Assembly (NCBI RefSeq): GCF_014863405.1
Contig: NZ_JACZZA010000009.1
Span: forward strand, 144,340-208,339
Length of the DNA stretch: 64,000 nucleotides
Reading direction: 5' to 3'
Source of the DNA: Dyella acidiphila
GTDB lineage: Bacteria; Pseudomonadota; Gammaproteobacteria; Xanthomonadales; Rhodanobacteraceae
Below the pieces are notes generated by a model. The model searched no databases, had not been told where the DNA came from, and worked only from the letters and a program-made list of their open reading frames with translations. The translations under genes and the position numbers were made by a program. Every line of letters starts with the position of its first letter. Position 1 is the first letter of the stretch. Shown here piece after piece: positions 44,006-51,703 of this stretch.

Positions 44006-45298
44006 ATGACCCGACCGGTAAACATCGACATGCACCTGGCTTCGCAGCGACGTCCGTTCTATCGCGACCTGACTTTCCAGGTGGCGCTGGGCATCGTGCT
44101 GGGCGTGCTGGTCGGTGTGCTGTGGCCCGAGCTCGGCGCCCGGCTCAAGCCGTTGGGCGACATTTTTATCCGCCTGATCCAGATGGTGGTGGGGCTGATC
44201 ATCTTCTGCACCGTCACCCACGGCATTGCCAGCGTGCGCGACCTGGGCAAGGTCGGGCGCATTGCGGTGAAGGCAATGGTGTATTTCGAGCTGGTCACCA
44301 GCGTTGCGCTGGTGATCGGCCTGGTTGCCATCAATGTGCTCAAGCCCGGCGTGGGCATGCATATCGATCCGGCCGTGCTCAAGTCCGGCACGGCGGCGGG
44401 CGGGCAGGGCGCGGCAGCCGCGCAGGGCTTCGGCGAATTTCTTACCGACCTGGTGCCGACCTCGGCGGTCGGTGCCTTCGCCCACGGCGACATCCTGCAG
44501 ATTCTGCTGTTCTCGGTGCTGTTTGCCTGCGGCCTGGCCAGTCTCGGCGATACCGCGCAACCGGTGCTGCGCGTGGTGGACGTCACCCGGCAGACCTTGT
44601 TCTGGATCATCCGCGTGGTGATGAAGATTGCGCCCATCGCCGCCTTCGGCGCGATCGCCTTCACCACCGCCAGGTTCGGCCTGGCCAGCCTGTTGCCGCT
44701 GGCCAAGCTGGTGGGCGAATTTGCGCTTACCTGCGTGGTATTTCTGTTGCTGGTGCTCGCGCCGATTTCGCGCCTGTGCGGTTTTAGCCTGTTCGCACTG
44801 ATGCGCTATTTCCGCGAGGAACTGGTACTGGTGCTGGGCACCAGTTCGTCGGAAAGCGTGTTTCCGCAACTTACCGAAAAGCTCACCCGCCTGGGTGTGG
44901 ACGAATCGGTGGTGGGCATGGTGCTGCCCACCGCCTACAGCTTCAATCACGACGGTACCTGCCTGTATTTCGCGGCGGTGGCGGTGTTCCTGGCGCAGGC
45001 CACTGGCACCGCGCTGGGCTGGCAGGCGCAGTTGGGTCTGTTGCTGATTTTGCTGGTCACTTCCAAAGGCGGCGCGGGCGTTTCCGGCTCGGCCATCGCG
45101 GTATTGACCATGACCCTGGCGGCTACCAAGACCATTCCGGTCGGTAGCGTCGCCTTGATACTCGGTGTGCATCGCATTCTGTCGGCGGGGTTCGTGTTCG
45201 TGAACATCGTCGGCAATTGCGTTGCCACCGTTGCGGTCGGCCATTGGGAAAAGGCCGTCGACCGCGAACAGCTGCAACGAGAACTACAAGCGGGTTAA
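44006..45298 (+). CDS. Dicarboxylate/amino acid:cation symporter (DctA type)
   Basis: 430 aa. DAACS hallmarks: the SSSESVFPQLTEKL loop, PTAYSFNHDGTCLYF and LLVTSKGGAGVSGSAIAVL. Eight or so transmembrane helices plus re-entrant loops. It takes up C4-dicarboxylates or related acids with cations. Lying inside this cluster, it probably imports the pathway's carboxylic-acid substrate. Confidence 0.9.
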   Translation: MTRPVNIDMHLASQRRPFYRDLTFQVALGIVLGVLVGVLWPELGARLKPLGDIFIRLIQMVVGLIIFCTVTHGIASVRDLGKVGRIAVKAMVYFELVTSVALVIGLVAINVLKPGVGMHIDPAVLKSGTAAGGQGAAAAQGFGEFLTDLVPTSAVGAFAHGDILQILLFSVLFACGLASLGDTAQPVLRVVDVTRQTLFWIIRVVMKIAPIAAFGAIAFTTARFGLASLLPLAKLVGEFALTCVVFLLLVLAPISRLCGFSLFALMRYFREELVLVLGTSSSESVFPQLTEKLTRLGVDESVVGMVLPTAYSFNHDGTCLYFAAVAVFLAQATGTALGWQAQLGLLLILLVTSKGGAGVSGSAIAVLTMTLAATKTIPVGSVALILGVHRILSAGFVFVNIVGNCVATVAVGHWEKAVDREQLQRELQAG

Positions 45299-45376
45299 CA
45301 GGCATATAGAACATGCCTTCAAAACAACATGTGTCCCGCGGTTCCTGCTGGCGCCGCGGCGGGGAGAGTTGCGCCG

Positions 45377-46852
45377 ATGAAAGCGCCAAGAGTACGTACA
45401 TCGCTATATCTGAGTCTTGCTGCCGCGCTGCTGGTGTCGTCCGTGCACGCGCAAAACAGCAGCCCGAATACCAATTGGGCCGATAACTACGCGGCGGCGC
45501 AAACGTCGCCGCAGCAAAACCCTGGCAATAACACGGTGGATCCTTCCGCTACGCCGGTGAGCGCGCAGCCTGCTTCCAAGGAGCCGGCCTTGCCGCGCTC
45601 GAAGCTGGTGCAGAAGCTGCTCGACGAGGGGGTGAATATCCGCGCCAGCGAAATCGACCAGTACGCCAGAAATACCACCGGCGGCGTCAAGCAAGGCGGC
45701 CATAACGTGGGCCAGTTCTATATCGGCGCCGACTTCGACCTCGACAAGATGTTCGGCTTGACCGGCGGCACCCTCCACTTCACCGTGTATCGCGATTACG
45801 GCCTGAGCCTCAACGCGCTCACCACCGGCACCTACACCAAGCAGCAATACATCTATAAGAACCCGTATCCGCGCTGGCATCTGGGTTTGTTCTCGTACGA
45901 GCAGAAAGCCCTGGACGACCGCCTCGATATCCAGGTCGGCCGCCTGGGCAGTACCACCTATTTCGGCCACCTGGTGGTCAATTGCCAGTTCGTCTCGGCC
46001 AATACCTGCGGCGAGCCGCGCATGCTGGTTTCCGAAACCGGCCTGAGCCTGCTGCCGTCGGCCACCTGGGGCGGCAATGTGAAATACAAAACCACCGAAC
46101 ACACCTATGTCGATGTGGGTGCCTTCGAAGTCAATCCGGAAATCCAGCCGAGCAACGGCCTGGATTGGGAAATCAAGCATTCCACCGGCTACACGCTGCC
46201 GATCGAATTCGGCTGGGTCAACAACGATCCCAAGACCGTGCAATACCCCTTCGAGTTGAAGGGCGGCGTGTATGCGAGCACGGCGCCGTTGACCGACATC
46301 AACATGAATACCAAGGGCGAACCGCTCGGCATGGACGGCGGCACCGCTGCCACCGATCACCATATCCGCGACGGCGTCTACGTGATGGGCGACAAAGTGA
46401 TCTGGCGTCCCGATCCGGATTCGCCGCGCAGCTTCAACGTGTTCGGCGGCTGGGTGCAGCAGTTGGAGCAGCAGGAGATCATGCGCCAGCAGATCTACAC
46501 CGGCTTCGTCATGACCGGCCCGTTCGCGGCCCGGCCGTATGACACGTTCGGCCTGAATATCTCCGAGTTCGAGCTGACCCCGGCCGAACAGGCCTATCTC
46601 GCCGAGGCGCGCAAAAAGGCCGGCGGCAGTGGCTGGAACGCACGCCATCAGTTCGCCTACGACCTCACTTACAGCATCCACCTGATCAAGGGGCTGGAGC
46701 TGATGCCGAGCCTGCAATACATCGTGCATCCGGACAATTCCAGCATCCCGAAAACCGCGGTGCTGCCGAAGAACCTGTTCGTGTACGCGATCGGCCTGCG
46801 CATGGATATCGGCGTGCTGTTGGGCTTCAGGCCCGCGGCGGCCAATGACTGA
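45377..46852 (+). CDS. OprB-family outer-membrane porin
   Basis: 491 aa. Signal peptide (YLSLAAALLVSSVHAQ), a Ser/Pro-rich spacer, then an OprB-type beta barrel (GVNIRASEIDQYARNTTGG; GHLVVNCQFVSANTCGEPR). OprB proteins admit sugars, but this one likely admits the cluster's acid. The small extra segment (residues 20-80) is probably periplasmic. Confidence 0.85.
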   Translation: MKAPRVRTSLYLSLAAALLVSSVHAQNSSPNTNWADNYAAAQTSPQQNPGNNTVDPSATPVSAQPASKEPALPRSKLVQKLLDEGVNIRASEIDQYARNTTGGVKQGGHNVGQFYIGADFDLDKMFGLTGGTLHFTVYRDYGLSLNALTTGTYTKQQYIYKNPYPRWHLGLFSYEQKALDDRLDIQVGRLGSTTYFGHLVVNCQFVSANTCGEPRMLVSETGLSLLPSATWGGNVKYKTTEHTYVDVGAFEVNPEIQPSNGLDWEIKHSTGYTLPIEFGWVNNDPKTVQYPFELKGGVYASTAPLTDINMNTKGEPLGMDGGTAATDHHIRDGVYVMGDKVIWRPDPDSPRSFNVFGGWVQQLEQQEIMRQQIYTGFVMTGPFAARPYDTFGLNISEFELTPAEQAYLAEARKKAGGSGWNARHQFAYDLTYSIHLIKGLELMPSLQYIVHPDNSSIPKTAVLPKNLFVYAIGLRMDIGVLLGFRPAAAND

Positions 46853-46861
46853 GGAACTGAC

Positions 46862-47533
46862 ATGGCTATCGTAGTAACCCGTATCGAACGCGCCGACGCC
46901 AGCCTGATCGCCGGGCTGGCCCAGGTCGGCGTCGCCACCGTGCACGAAGCGCAAGGCCGCAGCGGCCTGATGCATGCCGGCCTGCGCCCGATCTACGGTG
47001 GTGCGCGCATCGCCGGTTCGGCCGTCACCGTGCTGATGCCGCCGGGCGACAACTGGATGATGCATGTAGCGATCGAGCAACTGCATGCCGGCGATCTGCT
47101 GATCGCCGCCACCACCAGCCCCTGCGAAGACGGCTATTTCGGCGACCTGCTGGCCACCTCCGCCAAGGCGCGCGGCTGCCGCGGCCTGATCATCGACGCC
47201 GGCGTGCGCGATGTGCGCGAGCTCACCGCCATGGGTTTTCCAGTGTGGAGCCGCGCCATCTACGCGCAGGGCACGGTGAAGGAAACGCTCGGGTCGGTGA
47301 ACGTGCCGGTGGTCTGCGGCGGCGCGCTGGTCAATCCGGGCGACGTGGTGGTGGCCGATGACGACGGCGTGTGCATCGTGCCGCGTGCCAGCGCGGCCCA
47401 GGTGCTGGAGCAAGCCCGTGCGCGCGAAGCCAGGGAAGACGAAAAGCGCGAGCGGCTGGCTGCCGGCGAACTGGGCCTGGATATCTACGGCATGCGCGAG
47501 CGCCTGGCCAGCAAAGGCCTCAAATACGTCTGA
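46862..47533 (+). CDS. ligK: 4-carboxy-4-hydroxy-2-oxoadipate aldolase-like (LigK/RraA family)
   Basis: 223 aa. RraA-like fold with [22 protein letters not shown] (Arg/Asp for pyruvate and metal) and [18 protein letters not shown]. LigK cleaves 4-carboxy-4-hydroxy-2-oxoadipate to pyruvate and oxaloacetate, the last step of protocatechuate 4,5-cleavage. The adjacent LigJ homologue supports this over a plain RraA ribonuclease-inhibitor role. Confidence 0.85.
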   Translation: MAIVVTRIERADASLIAGLAQVGVATVHEAQGRSGLMHAGLRPIYGGARIAGSAVTVLMPPGDNWMMHVAIEQLHAGDLLIAATTSPCEDGYFGDLLATSAKARGCRGLIIDAGVRDVRELTAMGFPVWSRAIYAQGTVKETLGSVNVPVVCGGALVNPGDVVVADDDGVCIVPRASAAQVLEQARAREAREDEKRERLAAGELGLDIYGMRERLASKGLKYV

Positions 47534-47575
47534 GCCACACGCTGGCCGCACCCTTCCTCACCAAGCAGCATTCTC

Positions 47576-48598
47576 ATGATCATCGACTGCCACGGGCACT
47601 ACACCACCGCGCCGCAAGGCCACGACGCCTTCCGCGATGCGCAGCTGAAGCACTTTGCCGATCCGTCGCAGCCGATGCCACTGTATCCGGGCATCTCCGA
47701 CGACGACATTCGCGCCAGCATCGAAGCCCTTCAGCTGCGCCTGCTGCGCGAGCGCGGTGCCGACATGACGATCTTTTCGCCGCGCGCCAGCACCATGGCG
47801 CATCACCAGGGCGACGAAGCCGTCAGTCAGGCATGGACGCGGCATTGCAACGACCTGATCGCGCGCGTGGTAGGACTCTATCCGGACACGTTCATCGGCG
47901 TATGCCAGCTGCCGCAATCACCCGGCGTGAGCATCGGCCATTCGATCGCCGAGCTGGAACGCTGCGTCGAGCAACTGGGCTTCGTTGGCTGCAACCTCAA
48001 TCCCGATCCTTCCGGCGGCCATTGGAACGGACCGCCGCTGACCGACCGTGCCTGGTATCCGTTCTTCGAAAAAATGGTCGAGCTGGACGTGCCGGCGATG
48101 ATCCACGTATCCGGCAGCTGCAACGCCAACTTCCACGCCACCGGCGCGCACTACCTCAATGCCGATACCACTGCCTTCATGCAGTGCCTACAGGGTGACC
48201 TGTTCAAGGATTTCCCCACCCTGCGCCTGATCATTCCGCATGGCGGCGGCGCCGTTCCCTACCACTGGGGCCGCTACCGCGGGCTGGCCGACATGTTGCA
48301 CAAGCCGCCGCTGAGCGAGCACCTGATGCGCAATGTGTACTTCGATACCTGCGTCTACCATCAGCCGGGCATCGACCTGCTGTTCAAGGTGATCGATATC
48401 GACAACATTCTGTTCGGCTCGGAAATGGTCGGCGCCGTGCGCGGCATCGATCCGACCACCGGCCATTATTTCGACGATACCCTGCGCTATATCGAGGCAC
48501 TCGGCCTGTCGCCTGCGGATCGGCACAAGGTGCTCGAAGGCAATGCGCGCCGCGTGTACCCGCGCCTGGACCGGCAGCTCAAGGCGCGCGGCAAATAA
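47576..48598 (+). CDS. ligJ: 4-oxalomesaconate hydratase-like (LigJ)
   Basis: 340 aa amidohydrolase-2 barrel. MIIDCHGHY (HxH), FSPRAST, HVSGSCNANFHATG, IIPHGGGAVPYHWGRYRG and FGSEMVGAVRGIDP match the LigJ group closely. It hydrates oxalomesaconate to the substrate of LigK, encoded 42 bases upstream. This is the best-defined enzyme of the cluster. Confidence 0.88.
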   Translation: MIIDCHGHYTTAPQGHDAFRDAQLKHFADPSQPMPLYPGISDDDIRASIEALQLRLLRERGADMTIFSPRASTMAHHQGDEAVSQAWTRHCNDLIARVVGLYPDTFIGVCQLPQSPGVSIGHSIAELERCVEQLGFVGCNLNPDPSGGHWNGPPLTDRAWYPFFEKMVELDVPAMIHVSGSCNANFHATGAHYLNADTTAFMQCLQGDLFKDFPTLRLIIPHGGGAVPYHWGRYRGLADMLHKPPLSEHLMRNVYFDTCVYHQPGIDLLFKVIDIDNILFGSEMVGAVRGIDPTTGHYFDDTLRYIEALGLSPADRHKVLEGNARRVYPRLDRQLKARGK

Positions 48599-48730
48599 GC
48601 GGGGAAGGGCGTGCGTGGCGCAAATTATTTCGCCACAGCGTATGCGTGCGCAGGGTATCCTCAGCAACTTATGGCGACGGCTCGCCCGCGCCAAGCGCTT
48701 GGCTCCCCACGTTCCCCAAAGGTCCCGCTC

Positions 48731-49780
48731 ATGAAAACCATTGGCTACGCCGCATCCTCCGCCGTTTCGCCGCTCGCCCCTTTCAGCTTCGAACGCCGCG
48801 CCCTGCGGCCGAACGATGTCGCCATGGAGGTTCTGTATTGCGGCATCTGCCACTCGGATCTGCATCAGGCCCGCAACGACTGGGGCTGGAGCACCTATCC
48901 GATCGTGCCCGGCCACGAGATCGTCGGACGCGTCACCGCGGTGGGCAGTGGCGTCACGCGCCATAAAGTAGGCGATGCCGTCGCCGTCGGTTGCATGGTC
49001 GATTCCTGCATGGAATGCGATCAGTGCCGCAAGGGCGAGGAACAGCTGTGCCGGCGCGGCAATACGCAAACCTACAACGGCCGCGACCGCATCACTGGCG
49101 AGCCCACCTACGGCGGCTATTCCAAGCACCTGGTAGTGCGCGAAGAGTTCACCCTGAGCGTTCCCGATGGCCTGGACCTGGCTCGCACAGCACCGCTGCT
49201 GTGCGCCGGCATCACCACCTATTCGCCGCTGCGCACCTGGAACATCGGGCCCGGCAGCCGCGTCGGCGTGCTCGGCCTGGGCGGCCTCGGCCATATGGCG
49301 GTGAAGCTCGCCGTAGGCCTGGGCGCCGACGTCACCGTGCTGAGCCGCAGCGCGGACAAGCAAGCCGATGCGCTGGCCCTGGGCGCCGATCGCCTGCTGC
49401 TGTCCACCGACAAGGCCGCCATGGACAAGGCCGCATCCAGCATGGACCTGATCATCGATACCGTGCCGGTCAAGCACGACCTCAACCCGTACATGCCGCT
49501 GCTCGATATCGATGGCACGCTGGTCATCGTGGGACAGATCGGCCCGATGGCCGAGCAGTCCACCGTGCCGCTGCTGCTGGGCCGCCGCCGCGTGGCCGGC
49601 TCGCCCATCGGCGGCATTGCTGAAACCCAGGAAATGCTCGATTTCTGCGCCCGCATGAAGATCCTGCCCGATTGCGAAATGATCCGCATGGATGAGATCC
49701 ATCATGCGTTCGAGCGTATGGAAAAGGCCGATGTGCGCTATCGCTTCGTGATCGACATGGCGTCGCTCAAGGCCGAGTAA
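48731..49780 (+). CDS. Zinc-dependent alcohol dehydrogenase (YahK/CAD-like)
   Basis: 349 aa. Catalytic zinc residues in LYCGICHSDLH and GHEIVG, structural Cys cluster CMECDQCRKGEEQLC, NAD(P) site VGVLGLGGLGHMAVKLA. Close to broad-specificity NADPH aldehyde reductases. The start at 48731 is behind a gap of 132 bases after ligJ. A decayed copy of its 3' end lies 350 bases downstream. Confidence 0.93.
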   Translation: MKTIGYAASSAVSPLAPFSFERRALRPNDVAMEVLYCGICHSDLHQARNDWGWSTYPIVPGHEIVGRVTAVGSGVTRHKVGDAVAVGCMVDSCMECDQCRKGEEQLCRRGNTQTYNGRDRITGEPTYGGYSKHLVVREEFTLSVPDGLDLARTAPLLCAGITTYSPLRTWNIGPGSRVGVLGLGGLGHMAVKLAVGLGADVTVLSRSADKQADALALGADRLLLSTDKAAMDKAASSMDLIIDTVPVKHDLNPYMPLLDIDGTLVIVGQIGPMAEQSTVPLLLGRRRVAGSPIGGIAETQEMLDFCARMKILPDCEMIRMDEIHHAFERMEKADVRYRFVIDMASLKAE

Positions 49781-49950
49781 GTCGTGCGTGGTGTGTGAGC
49801 TGGAAGCCTCGCAAGCCGCGTAAGCCGCGCGTGGTGTGTGAGCTGGCAGCCACGCATGCCGCGTAAGTCGTGCGTGGTGTGTGAGCTGGCAGCCACGCAT
49901 GCCGCGTAAGCCGTGCGTGGCGTATGAGCTGACAGCCTCGCACGCCACAT
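49781..49950. repeat. 43-bp tandem repeat, four units
   Basis: Units at 49781-49823, 49824-49866, 49867-49909 and 49910-49950 begin GYCGYGCGTGG and share GTGTGTGAGCTGGCAGCC; the first three end in TAA. They start directly after the dehydrogenase stop codon. Two diverged units recur at 50226-50310. Confidence 0.88.
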
Positions 49951-49979
49951 TCTTTCGCCATGCACACAAATGCCATAGT

Positions 49980-50062
49980 GCCGTCATTCCCGCGAAAGCG
50001 GGAATCCATTTGCTCTGATGCGTAAAGTCAAAATGGATTCCCGCTTTCGCGGGAATGACGGC
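49980..50062. repeat. REP-type palindromic element, 32-bp arms
   Basis: Perfect 32-bp arms (49980-50011 and 50031-50062), beginning GCCGTCATTCCCGCGAAAGC, with a 19-base loop. A second copy lies at 50339-50421. Confidence 0.9.
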
Positions 50063-50130
50063 GTTGAGGTGGTGTGGTTTGTTGAGGCAGCGCGATGTGT
50101 TGAGACGGCGCGGTGTGCAAAGGGATGAAC

Positions 50131-50225
50131 GGCATGGATGATATCCATCACGCTTTCGGTGTATGGAAAAGGCCGAAATGCGCTATCGCTTCGTGATCGA
50201 CATGGCGCCGCTCAAGGCTGAGTAA
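50131..50225 (+). pseudogene. Decayed copy of the dehydrogenase 3' end
   Basis: This stretch repeats the last 95 or so bases of the alcohol dehydrogenase gene (compare 49684-49780), including the stop, with several substitutions and a one-base deletion near 50157 that breaks the frame. It starts a duplicated block that also contains the tandem repeat and palindrome. Confidence 0.85.
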
Positions 50226-50338
50226 GTCGTGTGTGGTGCGTGTGTTCACAGCCTCGCACGCCGCGCAATCAGCGCGTGACGTATGAGCTGACAGCCTCGC
50301 ACGCCACATTCTTTCGCCATGTGCACAAATGCCATAGT

Positions 50339-50421
50339 GCCGTCATTTCCGCGAAAGCGGGAATCCATTTGCTCTGATGCGTAAGGTCAAAATGGATTCC
50401 CGCTTTCGCGGGAATGACGGC
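50339..50421. repeat. Second copy of the 50-kb palindrome
   Basis: Arms 50339-50370 and 50390-50421, same sequence as the 49980 element except one C-to-T change in the left arm and one base in the loop. Part of the duplicated block; G-T-rich repeats of the type GTTGAGGYGGCG follow to about 50490. Confidence 0.88.
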
Positions 50422-50534
50422 GTTGAGGCGGCGTGATGTGTTGAGGTGGCGCGGTGTGCTGAGGTAGCGCGGTGTATTGAGGGATGAACGGTACGCGGAG
50501 GTATGCGGCATCAGGCTTTAAAAGCGGCAACCTC

Positions 50535-51617
50535 TTACCCTGTGTGAAGGATTCGATATCGCTCCGACTGCTCCGGATCGCGATCAACCACCTGCACCGG
50601 CGCCCACGCCCATTGCCACACATGAATGCCCGGCACGCGCGAGAACCGGATCTTGCCGCGCGTACCTTCCACGGCAACACGTGCCCACGCCTGCGCACAA
50701 GTCAGTCCTTCCGCGCGGTATTGCAGCACATCGGCCAGCACCATGATGGTGTCGTAGCCCTCGAGTGCCACGAAGGAAGGCGCCTCAGCCAACTGTTCGC
50801 GCAATGCTTTTTCGATGCGTACGCCGAGTTCGCTCAGCTGCTCGGGCAGATAGCGCAGGAACGGAATGGCACGGCCGTCCTGGCCCAGCAAGCTCGCCCA
50901 TTCCGCAAACTCCGGTTGCCCTGCCGGCGCGCCGATCAGCAGCGGCGTCAGGCGCGAATCGCTGCGCACCGCCCGAACGATCGACGCCGCAGGTTCCGGA
51001 TATCCAACCAGCAACAGCAGGGCGCTTGCCCCATGTCCAGCCAATGCATCACCTACGGCATCAGGCGCAAGCGTGCTCATATCCAGTTCGACCAAGCTGC
51101 CGCCAGCTGCTGCGAGTCGCTCGCGCAAAATACGCACACCGGCAGCCCAGTACACACTCGATTGAATCGCGACCGCGACGCGGCGATGGCCCGCACCAAG
51201 CAGAAAATCGGCATAGACCCGCCAACCATACGATTGCGCCGGGGGCAGCCGCGCCACCCAGTCGGTGGCCTGTTCGGCAAGCGCATCGAGCACCGCGGAC
51301 GAGCACAGAAAGGGCAGGCCGAGCGCATCGGCGCGCGCCGCAACGGCACGGGCGACCACGCTGTGATATTCCCCCACCAGCGCGGCCACGCCCAGCTGCG
51401 CCAATTCATCCACCGCGGCGGTCGCCTTGGCCGGATCGGCCGCCGTATCGCGCACGATCAATTCAATCGGCTTGCCCAGGATTCCACCGCGGCCATTGAC
51501 CTCGCGCGCCGCCAGTTCCAGGCCGGCCAGCAAATGCCGACCTGCCTCCACCCAGCCGGGCCGGCTCAGGGGTGCCAGTGCGCCGATCCGCACGGTAGCT
51601 GTATCTGCTGTACCCAC
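50535..51617 (-). CDS. ABC-type substrate-binding protein (Leu/Ile/Val family) without signal peptide
   Basis: 360 aa. IGALAPLSRPGWVEAGRHLLAGLELAAREVN (not quoted further) and LIVRDTAADPAKATAAVDEL, ALVGEYHSVVA fit type I periplasmic binding proteins of the ANF-receptor fold. The GTG at 51617 has AAAGGA upstream. The N terminus enters the fold almost at once, with no signal peptide. No permease or ATPase adjoins. It follows the GAF-EAL gene by 86 bases on the same strand and may be a cytosolic sensor like AmiC. Confidence 0.75.
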   Translation of the reverse strand: MGTADTATVRIGALAPLSRPGWVEAGRHLLAGLELAAREVNGRGGILGKPIELIVRDTAADPAKATAAVDELAQLGVAALVGEYHSVVARAVAARADALGLPFLCSSAVLDALAEQATDWVARLPPAQSYGWRVYADFLLGAGHRRVAVAIQSSVYWAAGVRILRERLAAAGGSLVELDMSTLAPDAVGDALAGHGASALLLLVGYPEPAASIVRAVRSDSRLTPLLIGAPAGQPEFAEWASLLGQDGRAIPFLRYLPEQLSELGVRIEKALREQLAEAPSFVALEGYDTIMVLADVLQYRAEGLTCAQAWARVAVEGTRGKIRFSRVPGIHVWQWAWAPVQVVDRDPEQSERYRILHTG

Positions 51618-51703
51618 CTGTGTTCCTTTCCCCTGCACCAAGGCGTGGCGTGGACTATGCCAAAGAGCGGCAGCAGGTGGGTATGGTTACTTGCAGCAGG
51701 TGC

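Noticed and set aside
43016..47551. Two very long minus-strand frames (753 and 715 codons) across the LigJ/K cluster
   Set aside because: They mirror the DctA, porin and aldolase genes and have no protein-like motifs.
49781..49950. Tandem 43-bp units considered as a CRISPR array
   Set aside because: Units are contiguous without spacers and no cas genes are present.
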